A model generated the notes under the pieces. It saw only the letters and a program-made list of their open reading frames with translations. It did no database searches and had not been told where the DNA came from. DNA of 64,000 nucleotides from Eutreptiella sp. 'Long Island Sound 2002' (taxonomy: Eukaryota > Euglenozoa > Euglenophyceae > Eutreptiales > Eutreptiaceae). Every line of letters starts with the position of its first letter. Positions within the stretch are counted from its first letter, which is position 1. Where the stretch lies: assembly GCA_964036045.1 (NCBI GenBank), contig OZ038382.1, forward strand, positions 105,051,007-105,115,006, in the 5' to 3' direction. The position numbers and the translations under genes are program-made. This document shows positions 54,295 to 64,000 of the stretch, one piece after another.

Positions 54295-55671
54295 CTCTTG
54301 GTTCGAGATGCTGTGCGGGGGTGTGTGGTTGGTGCCGCACCCCGCTACTCCTGGCTGGAGCGTCGGGGCGTGTATGTGTTTGTGCGCGCGCCCCGCTTGT
54401 TCCCCGCCTTTCCTGGCTGGGGTGTGCTGTGTGGGCGTGCGTGCTGGACTCCGGTCCCGGCTGTGCCCCGCCCCTCTTGGTTGGGCTGTTGGGGTGTGTG
54501 TGTGGTCGTGCGTGTGCCCCGCTCGCCCCCGCCCTTTCTGGGAGGCCGCCTGTGGCGCCGGGGTGTGCGGGTGTTGCCGTTTTTCTTTTTTGTTTTTGGA
54601 GGGGGGGCGTGTCGTGTTTTGGCTTTGTGGTGTCGGTCGCTGGCTGTCCCGGTCTCGGGTCTCGTGGTCTCTGTCCGTCCATCCCCTCTCTTCCGGGGCT
54701 GCGTTGCTGGCTTTTTTTTTTCGTCCCAGCGTTGTGCGTGTCTGCGTGTTTTGGGTGTCCCTTTTCCCGGTGGGCCGCTGCCCCTTGCTTGGTGTTGCTG
54801 GTTTTGGCTGGGTGGTTCCCCTGTGCCCCTTTGGGTGGTCCTGTCTTCAGTGCCTTCTGGGAGGGGGGTTGGGCTGCCTCTTGCGATGTTGGTGGGCGGT
54901 TTGATGGCTGTGCCCCCCCCCCCCCCTGTTTTTGTTTTGGGGGGGGGGTCTGCCTGTTCCTCCCTCTGCCTTCCCTGGGCTGGCGCACGCACTGGTCGGC
55001 ATTCAGTGTGGTCTTCCGGGTTGCTGTTGGTGGTTGCATTTTGGCTGGCCGTGTCCCAGCCCCATGGGTCAGGTGGGTTTTGTACACGTTGGGCTCGGCT
55101 CCGCTTCCTGCCGGGTTAGGTTCTGGCTCTGCCGGCGGGGCGGCTGCGCCAGGCGGCTTCGTGTGGCTCTGGGTTAGGGGGGCTGGGGTTGTCCGTGTCC
55201 TTTCGCCTCCGCGGTGCCGGTTCTAACTTTCTGGCTGGACCGCCACTGTGGTTGCCGGGCGCGCGGTGGCCCCTTGCCGGTGTGTGGCGGGCTGGTGCGG
55301 TTCCTTCCGGGGTGTGCGGTGGCTTGTTTTGGTTGGTCTTTCAGGTTAGGGTCAGCCCTGCCGTGGTGTGCCGCTCTGTGCCGCGTCCCGTCGCATCGTG
55401 CTGTGGCGTGTTGTGCTTTGGGGTGCCTTGTCGTGGTGCGTTGCACTGTGGCGCGCTGCGGTGCGTCTGCCGTGCTGCCTCGTGTTGTACCGTGGTGGGT
55501 CGGTGGAGAGCAGCCTGGCCTGTCTCGTGGTGCGGGGTGCGGGTCAGAGTGTGGCTGGCTGGTGACTGGGGGGTGCGGTTAGGTGTTTGTGGCTCGCTGA
55601 GTCCGTGCTGCCGGGGCCTAGGCATGCTGCTCGGGCTGGTGGGTCGGGTAGGTGTCCCTGGGGTTGCCCTC

Positions 55672-55687
55672 TCCGGGGGGGCTCTGC
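55672..55687 (+). repeat. Insert 2 target site duplication, left
   Basis: TCCGGGGGGGCTCTGC. The right copy at 58274-58290 has one extra C. Confidence 0.82.
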
Positions 55688-55693
55688 TTTTTT

Positions 55694-56993
55694 GCACTGA
55701 ACGGCGCCTTTTGTGGCTGGCCAGGCAGAGGGGAAATGCTCTTGCGCGCCAAGCTTTTTTTCGGGGAGGGGCGGGAGCCCGAAACCAAGTTCAATCGCGG
55801 GCTGAGTACCGCTGCGCGTTGCTGTTCTCCTCTGCCCTATCTCAATGAGACTTGGCAGTCCCGTGATAGACAACCGCAGAGCCGGGGCCTCTGCCTGATT
55901 TCTGAAGGCGGTACGGTTGCGGCTTGGGGGTCAGAGCATGACGGCTTGAGCTCTACATCAGGTTGAAAGGTTGAGAAGAAAAGATGAATATTTGGTGTGT
56001 GAGGGTGACCTGTCCTCAGCAAAGGGCACTGAGCACGTCAGCTGGTTGCTGTGCACTGCTGCACGGCGGACAAGAGTTTCCAAAAGAAAACAATTGAAGG
56101 AAAAGCCGGGTAGATGAAATGGTTGAACTCAGGTATTTAGGCCATAAGTAACTGGATGATTGGTGAAGAGGGACAGTGATGAGTGTGGTTGCAGGCTTAG
56201 GGGCGATGCTGTCAGTTTGCTGCCACAAAGCTGACGTGTCAGCACCAGTGACATAAAATTGAGTGTGCTAGTGTATTTGGTGTTTGTTGCCAGGACTGCG
56301 GCAATAGTGTGTGTGTGTGTGTGTGCGTGTGTGAGTGCGTGTGAGTATGTAGCGGTACGCCTGTAGTGCGGTTGCTGAGGGGAGTGGTGCTTGTTGGACG
56401 GTGGTGTGGGCAGGTGAAAATATTTTTGTTCTTCGTGCCATCTTAACTGAACCAAAGTAGGCAGGCAGCAAAGACTGAACGGAACAAATAGATGGTAATG
56501 CTTGTTGAAACAACGAGTCCGGAGACACGTGTTCTCCGAAAGCACGTTCACTGCAGAATGCAGTAGACAGTAGTTTACTTACTGTCACGTCTCACTGCTA
56601 GACCAAGTCGTTGCAGCGAGATTGGGCGCTCAAAGCAGGTGGCACCTGGTAAAGCACAGCAACACAGATGTTGAAAACACAGCGTATGGGCGTGGCCCTT
56701 AGACAGACACAGTCGCTGTCGTGTTGAGCTAAAGAAAATAGTGTCCCGGAACACACGATGTTCGTTGCTGCTAAAGGGAGCGAATGTACTGTGGGGCTGC
56801 TCGACGGAGTAAGAGGAAAAAGAAGCTAAGATACAAAAAAACAGAGCAAGAGCAGATATCAGTGAGTTGGCTTAAGCCCGAAGGGTAGCTCATATGACAG
56901 AGAAAGCTCGCTGACGAACTCTTCAAAATTTAGATTCATCAGATTTAAGAGTCAAGATGAACTCATTGAAATCCAGTGCGCCTGCTGCATGAA
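55694..56993 (-). other. Insert 2 apparent 3' untranslated region
   Basis: No recognisable coding signal. It contains a GT-rich microsatellite at about 56306-56345 that creates open frames on the other strand. Confidence 0.6.
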
Positions 56994-58271
56994 CTACTGC
57001 ACAAGGCAATCAGATTTTCGGGGCTCGACGTCTTCATTCGGTGGCACTTGGCAGCGTAGCTGTGGTTGGGAGCAGGAGCAACACACATCTCTAGCTTGAA
57101 AGTTGCTGTAACCACAAGGACAGCGCCAGTCCTTGCGTCTTCGGCCCAATGTGTCGATGACGTGGCTTTCAACCACTCCCGGACTATGGCCGTAGGTCAA
57201 TGACAGCTCTGCTGTGAAGGAAATGTTGATATTGGCAGATGAAACATAGCAAGACACAGAATGCAGTTGTGAAGTACTGCTCACGTCTTGAATCTCTTGT
57301 GGGCTGACCGTGAAGAGTTCTCTGGCGGGAGTATTCGCCGTGCGTGTTCTGAGCCTTTTTTGTGAGGCGGGCGCTCTATGTTCGCCGTGGGAGTTTGTGG
57401 GCAGCGAAGGGAAGTGTTGTAGAACCGTGGTGCCGACATGATCACCGCTTGAGCAGTATTCAGGTGGCGTCGTGCAATTAGGTCCAGTGGGACTTGCCCC
57501 GATCTTTCGGCAAAACTCAGCTAGTGGTACTTGTTTGATTTTGCGTCTTGGACAGTGGCGTTTGCGTTTGCGCGGAGGCCTTGACCTTAGACCCGACACT
57601 TTGGGGCGTGGGGGACGTAGCCGGCACAGAATTTGGCATATCAAAGTGCTGAAAAAAACGAGCATTTTGAGCAAAGTGACTGGGGAGGTCGGCAGAGTGA
57701 AACGGCGCCGCTCGGGTTCTGCAACAGGTGAGGCGTTGCTCTCCAAGGGCACGCTACTGGCGATATTCTCGACTTCGCTGAACGACTTGTCGTACTCGTA
57801 CCCCAGGTCTGTAGGTTGCTGGTCATCAGGTTGAATATTTGAGTAGTGAGAGTTTGAGTTGCTCTTGACAGACTCTGTGAGAGTTTCTTGATCTCCGTGT
57901 GTTGTACATTCGAGACCAGGCTGACGAGCCCCACGCGGCAGGCTAGGGAAAAGATGCAGTTGCTGAAGCAATATGTGGGTGGCGTGGTATTCTCGCAGTT
58001 GCTGTTTTAGAGTCGTAGCAAACTCGTTTATCGAAGCGTCCAGGTCATAAAATTCATCATCCTGAAGAGGAGACATTCTTTTGTGGGCATACGGGACTGC
58101 AGGTTTGCGAAATCCTGCAGCGAGATGGCATGGAGCCGCGCCTTTCAGCGGGCATGGATGAGCATCTGAGAAATCGGCTTCTCTTGATTTTTGCATTGAT
58201 ACCTGTGATTTTTGTTTGAAATCATTCTGGCCTTCAATTTTCAGCTCTTCGCTATGCGCGCGTGCGGCCAT
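56994..58271 (-). CDS. Retroposed 425-aa protein with C-terminal RanBP2-like zinc finger
   Basis: Starts at the ATG at 58271 (MAARAHSEEL), two bases from the insertion junction. TAG/TGA-type stop at 56994. The middle (residues ~199-217) is a hydrophobic stretch (LLKMLVFFSTLICQILC) followed by a strongly basic segment (~218-248, RSRPPRKRKRH), either a membrane anchor or a nuclear-localisation/nucleic-acid-binding patch. Residues ~382-400 read W-x-C-x-C-x3-N-x6-C-x2-C. This matches the RanBP2 zinc-finger pattern except that the first two Cys are one residue apart, not two to four. That family binds RNA or ubiquitin. The full frame is uninterrupted. The N-terminus could be incomplete because the insert begins at the ATG. 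Confidence 0.65.
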   Translation of the reverse strand: MAARAHSEELKIEGQNDFKQKSQVSMQKSREADFSDAHPCPLKGAAPCHLAAGFRKPAVPYAHKRMSPLQDDEFYDLDASINEFATTLKQQLREYHATHILLQQLHLFPSLPRGARQPGLECTTHGDQETLTESVKSNSNSHYSNIQPDDQQPTDLGYEYDKSFSEVENIASSVPLESNASPVAEPERRRFTLPTSPVTLLKMLVFFSTLICQILCRLRPPRPKVSGLRSRPPRKRKRHCPRRKIKQVPLAEFCRKIGASPTGPNCTTPPEYCSSGDHVGTTVLQHFPSLPTNSHGEHRAPASQKRLRTRTANTPARELFTVSPQEIQDVSSTSQLHSVSCYVSSANINISFTAELSLTYGHSPGVVESHVIDTLGRRRKDWRCPCGYSNFQARDVCCSCSQPQLRCQVPPNEDVEPRKSDCLVQ

Positions 58272-58273
58272 TT

Positions 58274-58290
58274 TCCGGGGGGGCCTCTGC
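58274..58290 (+). repeat. Insert 2 target site duplication, right
   Basis: TCCGGGGGGGCCTCTGC, one C longer than the left copy at 55672-55687. Confidence 0.82.
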
Positions 58291-58789
58291 CTTCGTCCCG
58301 TGTCCTCTGGGGGTCCAGGCCCCTAGCCCTGGGTTCTGTGGCTGTGCCTTTGTCCTCTTCTGGTGCCTGTGAGGTGGCCCTTGTGGTTGCCGGGGTCGTC
58401 GCCTGGCGCTGAGGACGTGGTGGTGGGCTGCGCGGCGGTGTTCCCAGCAGCTTCCTCTGTGGGTGTAGCCCGTTCTCCCCGTGTAGGTGTGGACTCCATC
58501 CCCTGTGTAGTTTCCGGTGGCTGGTGCGCGTGTGCTGGTGTGATCCGTACGGCGTCCGATTTTTGCTTCGGCGGCGTGTGTTGGGGACGTGCGCCTCCGG
58601 GGGCCGTGCGGCGTCTGCCTGGGGGTGGGGCAGCGCTGGTCCCTCCCTCGTGGTATGCCCTTCCTGCGTGTGGGTCCTGGTGCCCGCCGTGGTGTCCTCC
58701 TTCGCTGCGCCTCGGTCCCCGTTCCTGCCCCTTCCTGGCCCTTGAGTGGTTTCCTGCCCCCACGTTGTGTCGCTTCTGGTGCCCTGTCC

Positions 58790-60664
58790 CTATGGGTGCC
58801 TGTCCCTCACTTGGGGCCCTTCCGTGCCCCCCTGCCCGAGTGTCCCTTTCTGTCCCTTGCCCTCCCCTTGCCCGTGCCCTTTCCCTTCCCGGTGTGGTGG
58901 TGGTGGGGTGGGGGTGGGGGCACCGATGGCCCAGGCCTGGGGGTGGGTGGCCTGAAGCCATTGGCGGAGGGCTGGGGGGGTGTAGGGGGGGCGGAGGCCC
59001 TGGACCGCGTCGCGGAGGAGGGCCTCCCAGGCGGCCTGCGGCATGATGGCCTCCGGGGTGGCCTCGTAGGGGTTGGCGGGGCTGCAGGTGCGGATCTCCC
59101 CGAAGGTGTGCACCATGTGCCCCCCTTCTCGCCTTCCCGCTCCCCCGGCCCACTTCACCCAGCGGCGGAGCTCCTGCAAGGCGGGGGCAGACCACCAGGG
59201 GAGGTGGGCGGGGGCCTGGGGGGTGGAGGGGTCCGAGCTCGAGGTCCTGGAGCGGCGGAAGGAGAACGTGGAGTGCGGCGGTGGCGGGTGTGGTGGCGCC
59301 TCGGGGAGCGGGAGCGGCGGTGGCGGGGGCTGGGGGTGGAGGACGGGTACGGGCGGAGGGGGGGACGGGAGGGGGAGGTGGACATGGGGCGGCGGCGGCG
59401 GGCTTGGCGGCGCCTGGGGGACCGGGAGGTGTGGTGGTGGCGGCTGGGGGTGGAGGATCGGTACGGGAGGTGGGGGGAATGGGGAGCCCGGTGGGGCCCG
59501 TGGGGGGAGGGGGAGGTGGACATGGGGCGGCGGTGGCGTGCTTGGCGGCGCCCGGGGGAGCGGGAGCGGTGGTGGCGGGGGCTGGGTGTGGGGGTCGCGT
59601 ACGGGCGGAGGAGGGAGCCAGAAGCCCGGTGGGGCTCGTGGGGGGAGGGGAAGGTGGACATTTGGCGGCGGTGGCGCGCGTGGTGGCGCCCGGGGGAGCA
59701 AGAGCGGCAGAAGCGGGGCCCCGGGGGGTCGTGGTGGCGCTTTGGGGAGCGGGAGCCGCGCGAGGGCCGCAGCTTTGGCTTTTGCTGTGGCCTTGTGGAT
59801 GAGGTCAGGGGGAGGGGGGGGTCAGAGGATGAGGTGGAGGGCGTCGATGAGGCTGGAGACGAGGAGGAAGTGGTGGTTTTGGGGGACACGGGTTGCGCTG
59901 TGACGCGGGCGATCGCGGGTTTGTGGGCGGCGGGTTCTGCTGCGGCCACGGCGGGGAGGATGGAGGGCATGTCCTTGGGCTGTACGTTGGGGGCGGGCGG
60001 CTGGGGGGGCCCGGCCATGACCTGGCGGCCCGGCGGGCCAATCTGGTCGGCAGTGGTGGGGGAGGGAGGTGCGGGGCTGCAGTCTTCTCCTTCCGGCCTT
60101 GGCTGGGCCGGGGTCCGCCAATGTGTGAGGTTGTGTGGGTTGGCGCCCGCGGGGGGGAGCAGTTCGGGTTGGCTGCATTTCCGGGGGGGGTCAGCCTGGG
60201 TTCTCTTGGGTGTGCGCGGGGGGCGTGTGCGGGGCAATGGGCGGGCCGAAGGTGCCTCGGGGCGTGGGGCTCCCCGCGTTGGGTGTGTGCGGGTTGTCGA
60301 GTGTGGCCAGTGGTGAGGGGTGTCCGGCGGGCGTGGCGGGCGTGTGCTGCTGTTTGGGCGGGAGGGGAAGGCCCATGTCGCGGGGCCCGGGGCTGCGCGG
60401 GATGGTGGGCGTGTGTGGGTCTCTGGGTGGGCAGCGGGAGGGGAGGGGCATGGGCGGGGTTTGCGCGGTGGGGTGTGTTGTGTCGGTGTATGTGTCCGCT
60501 TGCAGAGGGGCGCTTGCGTGGTCAGTTGTAGGCTGGGCGGTTCGGAGGAGAAGCTTGCAGTCTTCTGCTGCTGCGGCAAGGATTTCGCAGACGAGCTTGC
60601 GTATTTGGTGGACCTGTTTGTCAGTGGTGGGAAGGGGGTATTCTAGCTTTGGGCTAAGGCCCAC
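58790..60664 (-). pseudogene. LINE-like copy 2, Pro-rich ORF1-like region
   Basis: On the minus strand one frame continues from 60664 to 58790, interrupted by stops at about 60191, 59822 and 59702. It begins with KQVHQIRKLVCEILAAAAEDCKLL, goes through long Pro/Thr-rich sequence and a Pro-rich minisatellite-encoded part. It ends with a less biased segment (WWSAPALQELRRWVKWAGGAG, then EAIMPQAAWEALLRDAVQGL). A second frame through the same DNA (59155-60579) gives Arg/Ser/Pro repeats. Basic, Pro-rich proteins of this sort are found as ORF1 of non-LTR elements, but there is no RNA-binding fold I can name. The assignment is tentative. Confidence 0.4.
59280..59730 (-). repeat. Minisatellite in the LINE-like element
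   Basis: About four imperfect units of 120-130 bp around GGGGGAGCGGGAGCGG and a GTGGACATGGGGCGGCGG-like segment, G-rich on the plus strand. Confidence 0.8.
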
Positions 60665-61811
60665 GCAGCTGAGGACCCTGTGGATGGCGTGGTACCCGCA
60701 GGTGCGGGAGTGTTGTGGTCTGGGGGGGGGGGGTTTGCCGCGTGTCCGGGCCTGCCTCGATTTGTGTGTGGGCGGTGGGGATGGCCCAAATCCAGGGCAC
60801 AGTCCCCTTGGATGGGCAGCGGCGCTGGATCCATTGGGCCAGGCAGAGCATGGCCAGTCCCAGGGGGTAGCCTGCTTGCCCCGAGGTGATTTGGGCCAGG
60901 GCGCGGGCTGGGGGCTTGGCCCCTGGCTTGAGGACGCCCCTGAGGACCCTGTGCGGGGTGGTGGGGTCCCCTACTGCCCCTGCTCGGGCGGTCCCTGGGG
61001 CAAGCATGGTGTCTGTCCATTTGACGAGCCATTGCGGGCCGGGGGACGTAGCTGTAGCGGCCACTACGTACTACTGCCCGCGCTCGAGGACTGTACACCA
61101 GACCTCCGGCGGGGGGTGGTCCCTGTCTGTAGGTGGGGAAGGGAGGTCGTTGTCTGGGGTGCGGAGGCCGGCGGCGCGGAGGGCGGTGTCGGGGGTTGGT
61201 GCGGTGGCCTGTTCCAATTGCTCCGGGTGGTTCGGGTCCGCTGGGTGGTCCTTCTCCGCTGGGGCTCCTCGTAGGCGTATGGTCCCTCGACGTGTGACGT
61301 TGGTGGTGGTGTCGTGTGTCAGGGCCTGGCCCCACTTGATGGGGGGGATCCAGACGTGCTGGCCCTGGGTGTGTTGGCTGGCTCGCCAGAGTACAATGTC
61401 CACGATAACCTCCCTGCGGCCGTTGCCTGGGGTGGTCAGGTCCCAGAGGGCTTTGACGTTGAGCTTGGTCCAGTCCTCTTGTATGCGGTACCAGCCCAGG
61501 GGGGTGCTCAGGGCCCTGCCTTGGAGGGTTGCTCGGAGGAGGTCGGGGTCGCGGATGGTGGTCGGTGTGAGGGGGTGGTGCCCCGGTTCCAGGGGGGGCG
61601 GGCTGGGTGGTTTGCCGGGGTCCTGCGCGTCCACGTAGACGTATGGTTGGCCCTGGTTGGGCGTGGCCGGGCTGGGCTGTGCCGGGCGGCTTCGTGGGTG
61701 AGAGGTGGGCTTTTGCGTGCTTTGATGGTGTCTTGGAGGCCTGCGGATGGAGATGGGGGGCGTGTGCGGGGCGCGGAGTGGGTTAGTGGACGTCTGGGTC
61801 ATGCACGGCAT
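60654..61811 (-). pseudogene. LINE-like copy 2, 5' ORF with one TAG
   Basis: Starts at a true ATG at 61811 (MPCMTQTSTNPL). The same frame runs to 60654 with a single TAG at 61071-61073 (CAG TAG TAC). The N-terminal 80 residues are Pro rich. The middle looks globular (DPDLLRATLQGRALSTPLGW, then REVIVDIVLWRASQHTQGQ and WIPPIKWGQALTHDTTT). After the TAG come PGPQWLVKWTDTMLAPG and LGLAMLCLAQWIQRRC. This is the most protein-like part of the element and is outside the extreme repeats. No domain is recognised. It would be the first ORF of the element, followed by an ORF that begins about 10 bp before its stop. Confidence 0.5.
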
Positions 61812-62122
61812 GGTAATGGATGAGACGCTGCATGTGTTCCCTGGTGGTGGGGCCCGTGAGTTGTTCCGTGTGTGTTAACAGGAGGTGTTTGCGGTGTACC
61901 GTTTGGGCCGCTGCTCTGCGGACTGCGTCCAGCTGGAGGTGCGCTGCTGCCTCCTGAGCTGACGCATTGGAGACCACGGACGGCTATGGCAACACTTGCT
62001 AAATTGGAACATGGTCCCTTTGAGATGGTATGGCACGCTACTTGTCTCTGTCGCATGATCGTGTTGCTCTTGAGGTGTCTCTCTCTTATTGTGATATGGC
62101 GCATCGCTGAGCTTGTCGTTGC

Positions 62123-62834
62123 ATGAAGGAGGTGGAACTCGAAAGGGCGCAGTCACTGAACTTTGCTATGGCGATGCCGAAGGAGCTAGCTTTTTGGAAG
62201 GCGTTTCATGTGTACAACCTGGTTGAGGACATGGGGCAAAGAGCCATTTCATGCCACTGGGCTCTTGTGGACAATATGCAAGATGACATGTCTTTAAAGC
62301 CAAAGGCACCTTTGGTTGCGTCCGGCTTTCAAGAAGTGGGTGTGCAGAACGTGTTACAAGTCATCTTCGCGCTTGCTGCTCGTTGTCGTGTCCTATCGTG
62401 GTTGGGTTCCCATTGCCGTCGTTATCTCAACGGCTTGTGTTCCAGGCATTCTCCGGGATTGAGAATTGTATGTGAAGCCAGCACAGAAAATGCACGCGCC
62501 GCGGAGGTTGTTGAACCTGCCTAAGGTTGTGTATGGGTTGGTGATTGCTCTGTGGCACTAGTATCATGCGTTGCATGAGTCCATGCTCCGTGTCAATGCA
62601 CATTTGGTACCGTTCGATCCTGCAATATACCTCTTTCACGAAGCAGGGCGACTTTGGGGATGGGCGGCTGTTAATGTTGATGACATTTGGATCGCTTGGT
62701 CTGACTCTCTTACTTCCTCGGCATTGGAAACGTTGCGACGTACGTTCTGTGTTGGATCTGAAAAAGGAGAAGAGTATGTATGTTGCGAGATACACTTCAA
62801 GAGTAAGCATGATGACAATGACAGCCTAGTGTAA
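62123..62834 (+). pseudogene. Copia copy 2, reverse transcriptase fragment
   Basis: The first frame reads LNFAMAMPKELAFWKAFHVYN and LKPKAPLVASGFQEVGV to a TAA at 62522-62524. The second frame continues LPKVVYGLVIALWH, TAG, then NVDDIWIAWSDS near 62670-62710 and ends at TAA 62832-62834. Same motif order and the same stop and frame change as copy 1. The RT active site again reads NVDD. Confidence 0.7.
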
Positions 62835-63300
62835 CAAGTCAGGGCATTAGGGCCTCTCAGAAGCTTTCTAGAGAATCTCTACTAGACCCCTTAGAGCTTC
62901 AGGATCCTAGAGCACTAGGATATTTGCTCATATTTGGCTTATATTCCAAGCCTGAAGGTTACTGCTAGAGTCTACTGCTCTTGGGTACACTGCAGACAGC
63001 AGGGATCTAGGATACATTAGTAGCTATACATGAATAATCACATTCCATGTGTATATAATGTGATTTAATCATGCTTTATAGCATTTTAGCAGGTTATAAC
63101 GTATTAGAAGCTATTTTGAAGCTATTTCGAAGCTTCAGGTGCCCTGTCGCGGCTGTCGCCGTCTTTTGTTGCCGACAGTGATTTACGTAATATTGACAAG
63201 GCCTGTGACTCAATACACTACTGAGAAGGTGGCTAAAGTATAGGTTTTATTGCCCTATGAATGAGAATTTATCGTTATATCAATTTTCTTGTTATTTAGG

Positions 63301-63483
63301 CATGTGAACCCGTATTACTGGACCAGCCAGTTGGTCCAGCTCAATGTTCGTTCACAACTTCGTCTTCTTGCTGTTGCCGACTTTGTACTTGCCAATGCAA
63401 TCAATTGGAATGGAGAAAATGATTCAAAACAATTTGATTTTGAAGTGCAAGACAAGGACAAAAGGCTTTTATGTGCACCCTAA
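63301..63483 (+). CDS. Small ORF conserved between the two copia-like copies, copy 2
   Basis: About 60 codons matching 52996-53178 with few substitutions, again preceded by TTGTTATTTAG. Function unknown; may be non-coding repeat sequence. Confidence 0.3.
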   Translation, partial: HVNPYYWTSQLVQLNVRSQLRLLAVADFVLANAINWNGENDSKQFDFEVQDKDKRLLCAP

Positions 63484-63750
63484 GTACAAGCACAATACAG
63501 TCCAGTAATCCGAAGTTCCAGCAGGACGACAACGACGAGGACGACGAGCAGCAGCTGGGCAAGCGTACGCTGTTCAAGTAAAGTGAGTTCCTTGCTTGAA
63601 TTTATCAAAAGGTTTGAGAAGCTTTCAAGTTTTCAAGGTATACTGCTTCCTATGATCAAAGAGTCTTCAAATAAATTAGAAGACTGGAAGAGGGTAGTGT
63701 GAAGCGAGCTTTACGTAAAGGCGACGACGCCAGAGGCTGCAGAAGAGTTC

Positions 63751-64000
63751 GAAAAGGCGTCCATTTGCTTTATTTCAATGAGTTTGGAGATGATTTTGAA
63801 GGATATTAACCTAAAAACAGGTTTCAAGAATATGGTGAACTTTGACAACTTAAGGCGACTTGCCAGAGCTTCAGCAACGAAGACGACGCCTTCTACAACG
63901 ACGACGTGTTGCGAGAGCGCTGCCAGCAAGCTTCTGCATGCTCTCTTGAGGCTCTTTGAGGCCTAGAGCCATTGATTGTGTGGGTTTTGTTTGCTACATT
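63751..64000 (+). other. End of window, no recognisable gene
   Basis: Continues past the homology with copia copy 1. An open frame of ~60 codons (63778-63966) has no recognisable features. Confidence 0.4.

Larger units (their letters stand above)
55688..58273 (-). mobile_element. Insert 2: retroposed sequence with an intact 425-aa ORF
   Basis: 2586 bp between 16/17-bp repeats, beginning on the plus strand with TTTTTT (a short poly(A) at the minus-strand 3' end). It interrupts the LINE-like element at a point continuous in copy 1. The 5' end lies only two bases before the ATG of its ORF, so the message was truncated or had almost no leader. About 1.3 kb of apparent 3' untranslated sequence follows the stop, with a GT microsatellite at about 56306-56345. 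Duplication size, orientation and tail resemble insert 1. Confidence 0.8.
53443..61975 (-). mobile_element. LINE-like element copy 2 (minus strand), split by insert 2
   Basis: 53443-55687 and 58274-61975 form one element of about 5.9 kb. Its 3' tail is (GGTA)n on the plus strand at 53443-53455. The junction sequence removed by insert 2 is continuous in copy 1 (about 23685-23710). The 3' part matches copy 1 throughout. The 5' part adds a long Pro/Arg-rich coding-like region (58790-61811). Strong strand asymmetry: the plus strand here is G/T rich. No RT is found. No target duplication is seen: the left flank is the 3' end of copia copy 1 and the right flank is the RT region of copia copy 2, so the locus was rearranged or assembled from several events. 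The 5' boundary near 61975 is approximate. Confidence 0.78.
61979..63750 (+). mobile_element. Decayed Ty1/copia-like copy 2
   Basis: Collinear with 45240-46349 + 52782-53442 at high identity, beginning at GGCTATGGCAACAC. It lacks insert 1, and so preserves the empty target site at about 63072-63090. Sequence matching copia copy 1 ends near 63748 (GCAGAAGAG); what follows is absent from copy 1 because the LINE tail starts there. Confidence 0.75.

Noticed and set aside
54008-55226. Plus-strand ORFs of 298-365 aa in LINE-like copy 2
   Set aside because: They are the antisense of the same family and mirror the shadows of copy 1.
46350-58273. Spliced-leader relics at the 5' ends of the retroposed inserts (as in dinoflagellates)
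   Set aside because: The insert 5' ends were compared by eye with the dinoflagellate leader and no match was seen, so they give no support for that lineage.
58589-61274. Plus-strand ORFs of 379-575 aa, Gly/Arg/Trp rich
   Set aside because: Antisense to the Pro-rich frames of the LINE-like element, created by G-rich composition and the minisatellite.

Overview
The window is eukaryotic and consists almost entirely of nested and adjacent retroelements. I recognise no host housekeeping gene. The mixture (Ty3/gypsy chromoviruses, a DIRS-type tyrosine-recombinase element, decayed Ty1/copia, a GC-rich LINE-like family, processed gene-like inserts) fits a repeat-rich algal or other protist genome, but the sequence does not settle the organism.

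Part one, 1-44520, is a nest that can be read in order. A decayed chromovirus 'D' (1-1287 and 41061 onwards) was split inside its integrase by chromovirus 'C' (LTRs 1288-1998 and 30188-30886 + 41049-41060, 711 bp each). C was then hit by: a DIRS-like element in its protease (4456-9480); an 11-kb chromovirus 'B' in its RT (11425-22452, 534-bp LTRs, CCCTC duplication); a 5'-truncated LINE-like copy at the RNase H/integrase boundary (23546-25730, 63-bp target duplication); and a minus-strand LTR element 'E' in its 3' LTR (30887-41044, ~655-bp LTRs). LTR divergence judged by eye agrees with the order: B about 2%, C and E several percent.

Part two, 44520-64000, is a decayed Ty1/copia-like copy, a LINE-like element on the minus strand, and a second copy of the same decayed copia. 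Two further inserts look like reverse-transcribed messages integrated on the minus strand. Insert 1 (46350-52764, 15-T tract, 17-bp duplication) carries an uninterrupted ORF of about 1136 aa with no similarity I can recognise. Insert 2 (55688-58273) splits the LINE-like element and carries an intact 425-aa ORF ending in a RanBP2-like zinc finger.

Expression logic: B and C both have an in-frame UAG followed by GGG between gag and protease. B also has a T TTT TTT slippery heptamer exactly where its protease/methyltransferase-like ORF passes to the RT frame. The DIRS element uses ATGA stop/start overlaps between its three ORFs. B, C and the DIRS element all carry an NPPF/NPPW adenine-methyltransferase-like domain. 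The RT active sites of C and of the DIRS element are altered, and most gypsy ORFs hold one or a few stops or frameshifts, so these copies are probably dead. The tyrosine recombinase and both insert ORFs are intact.
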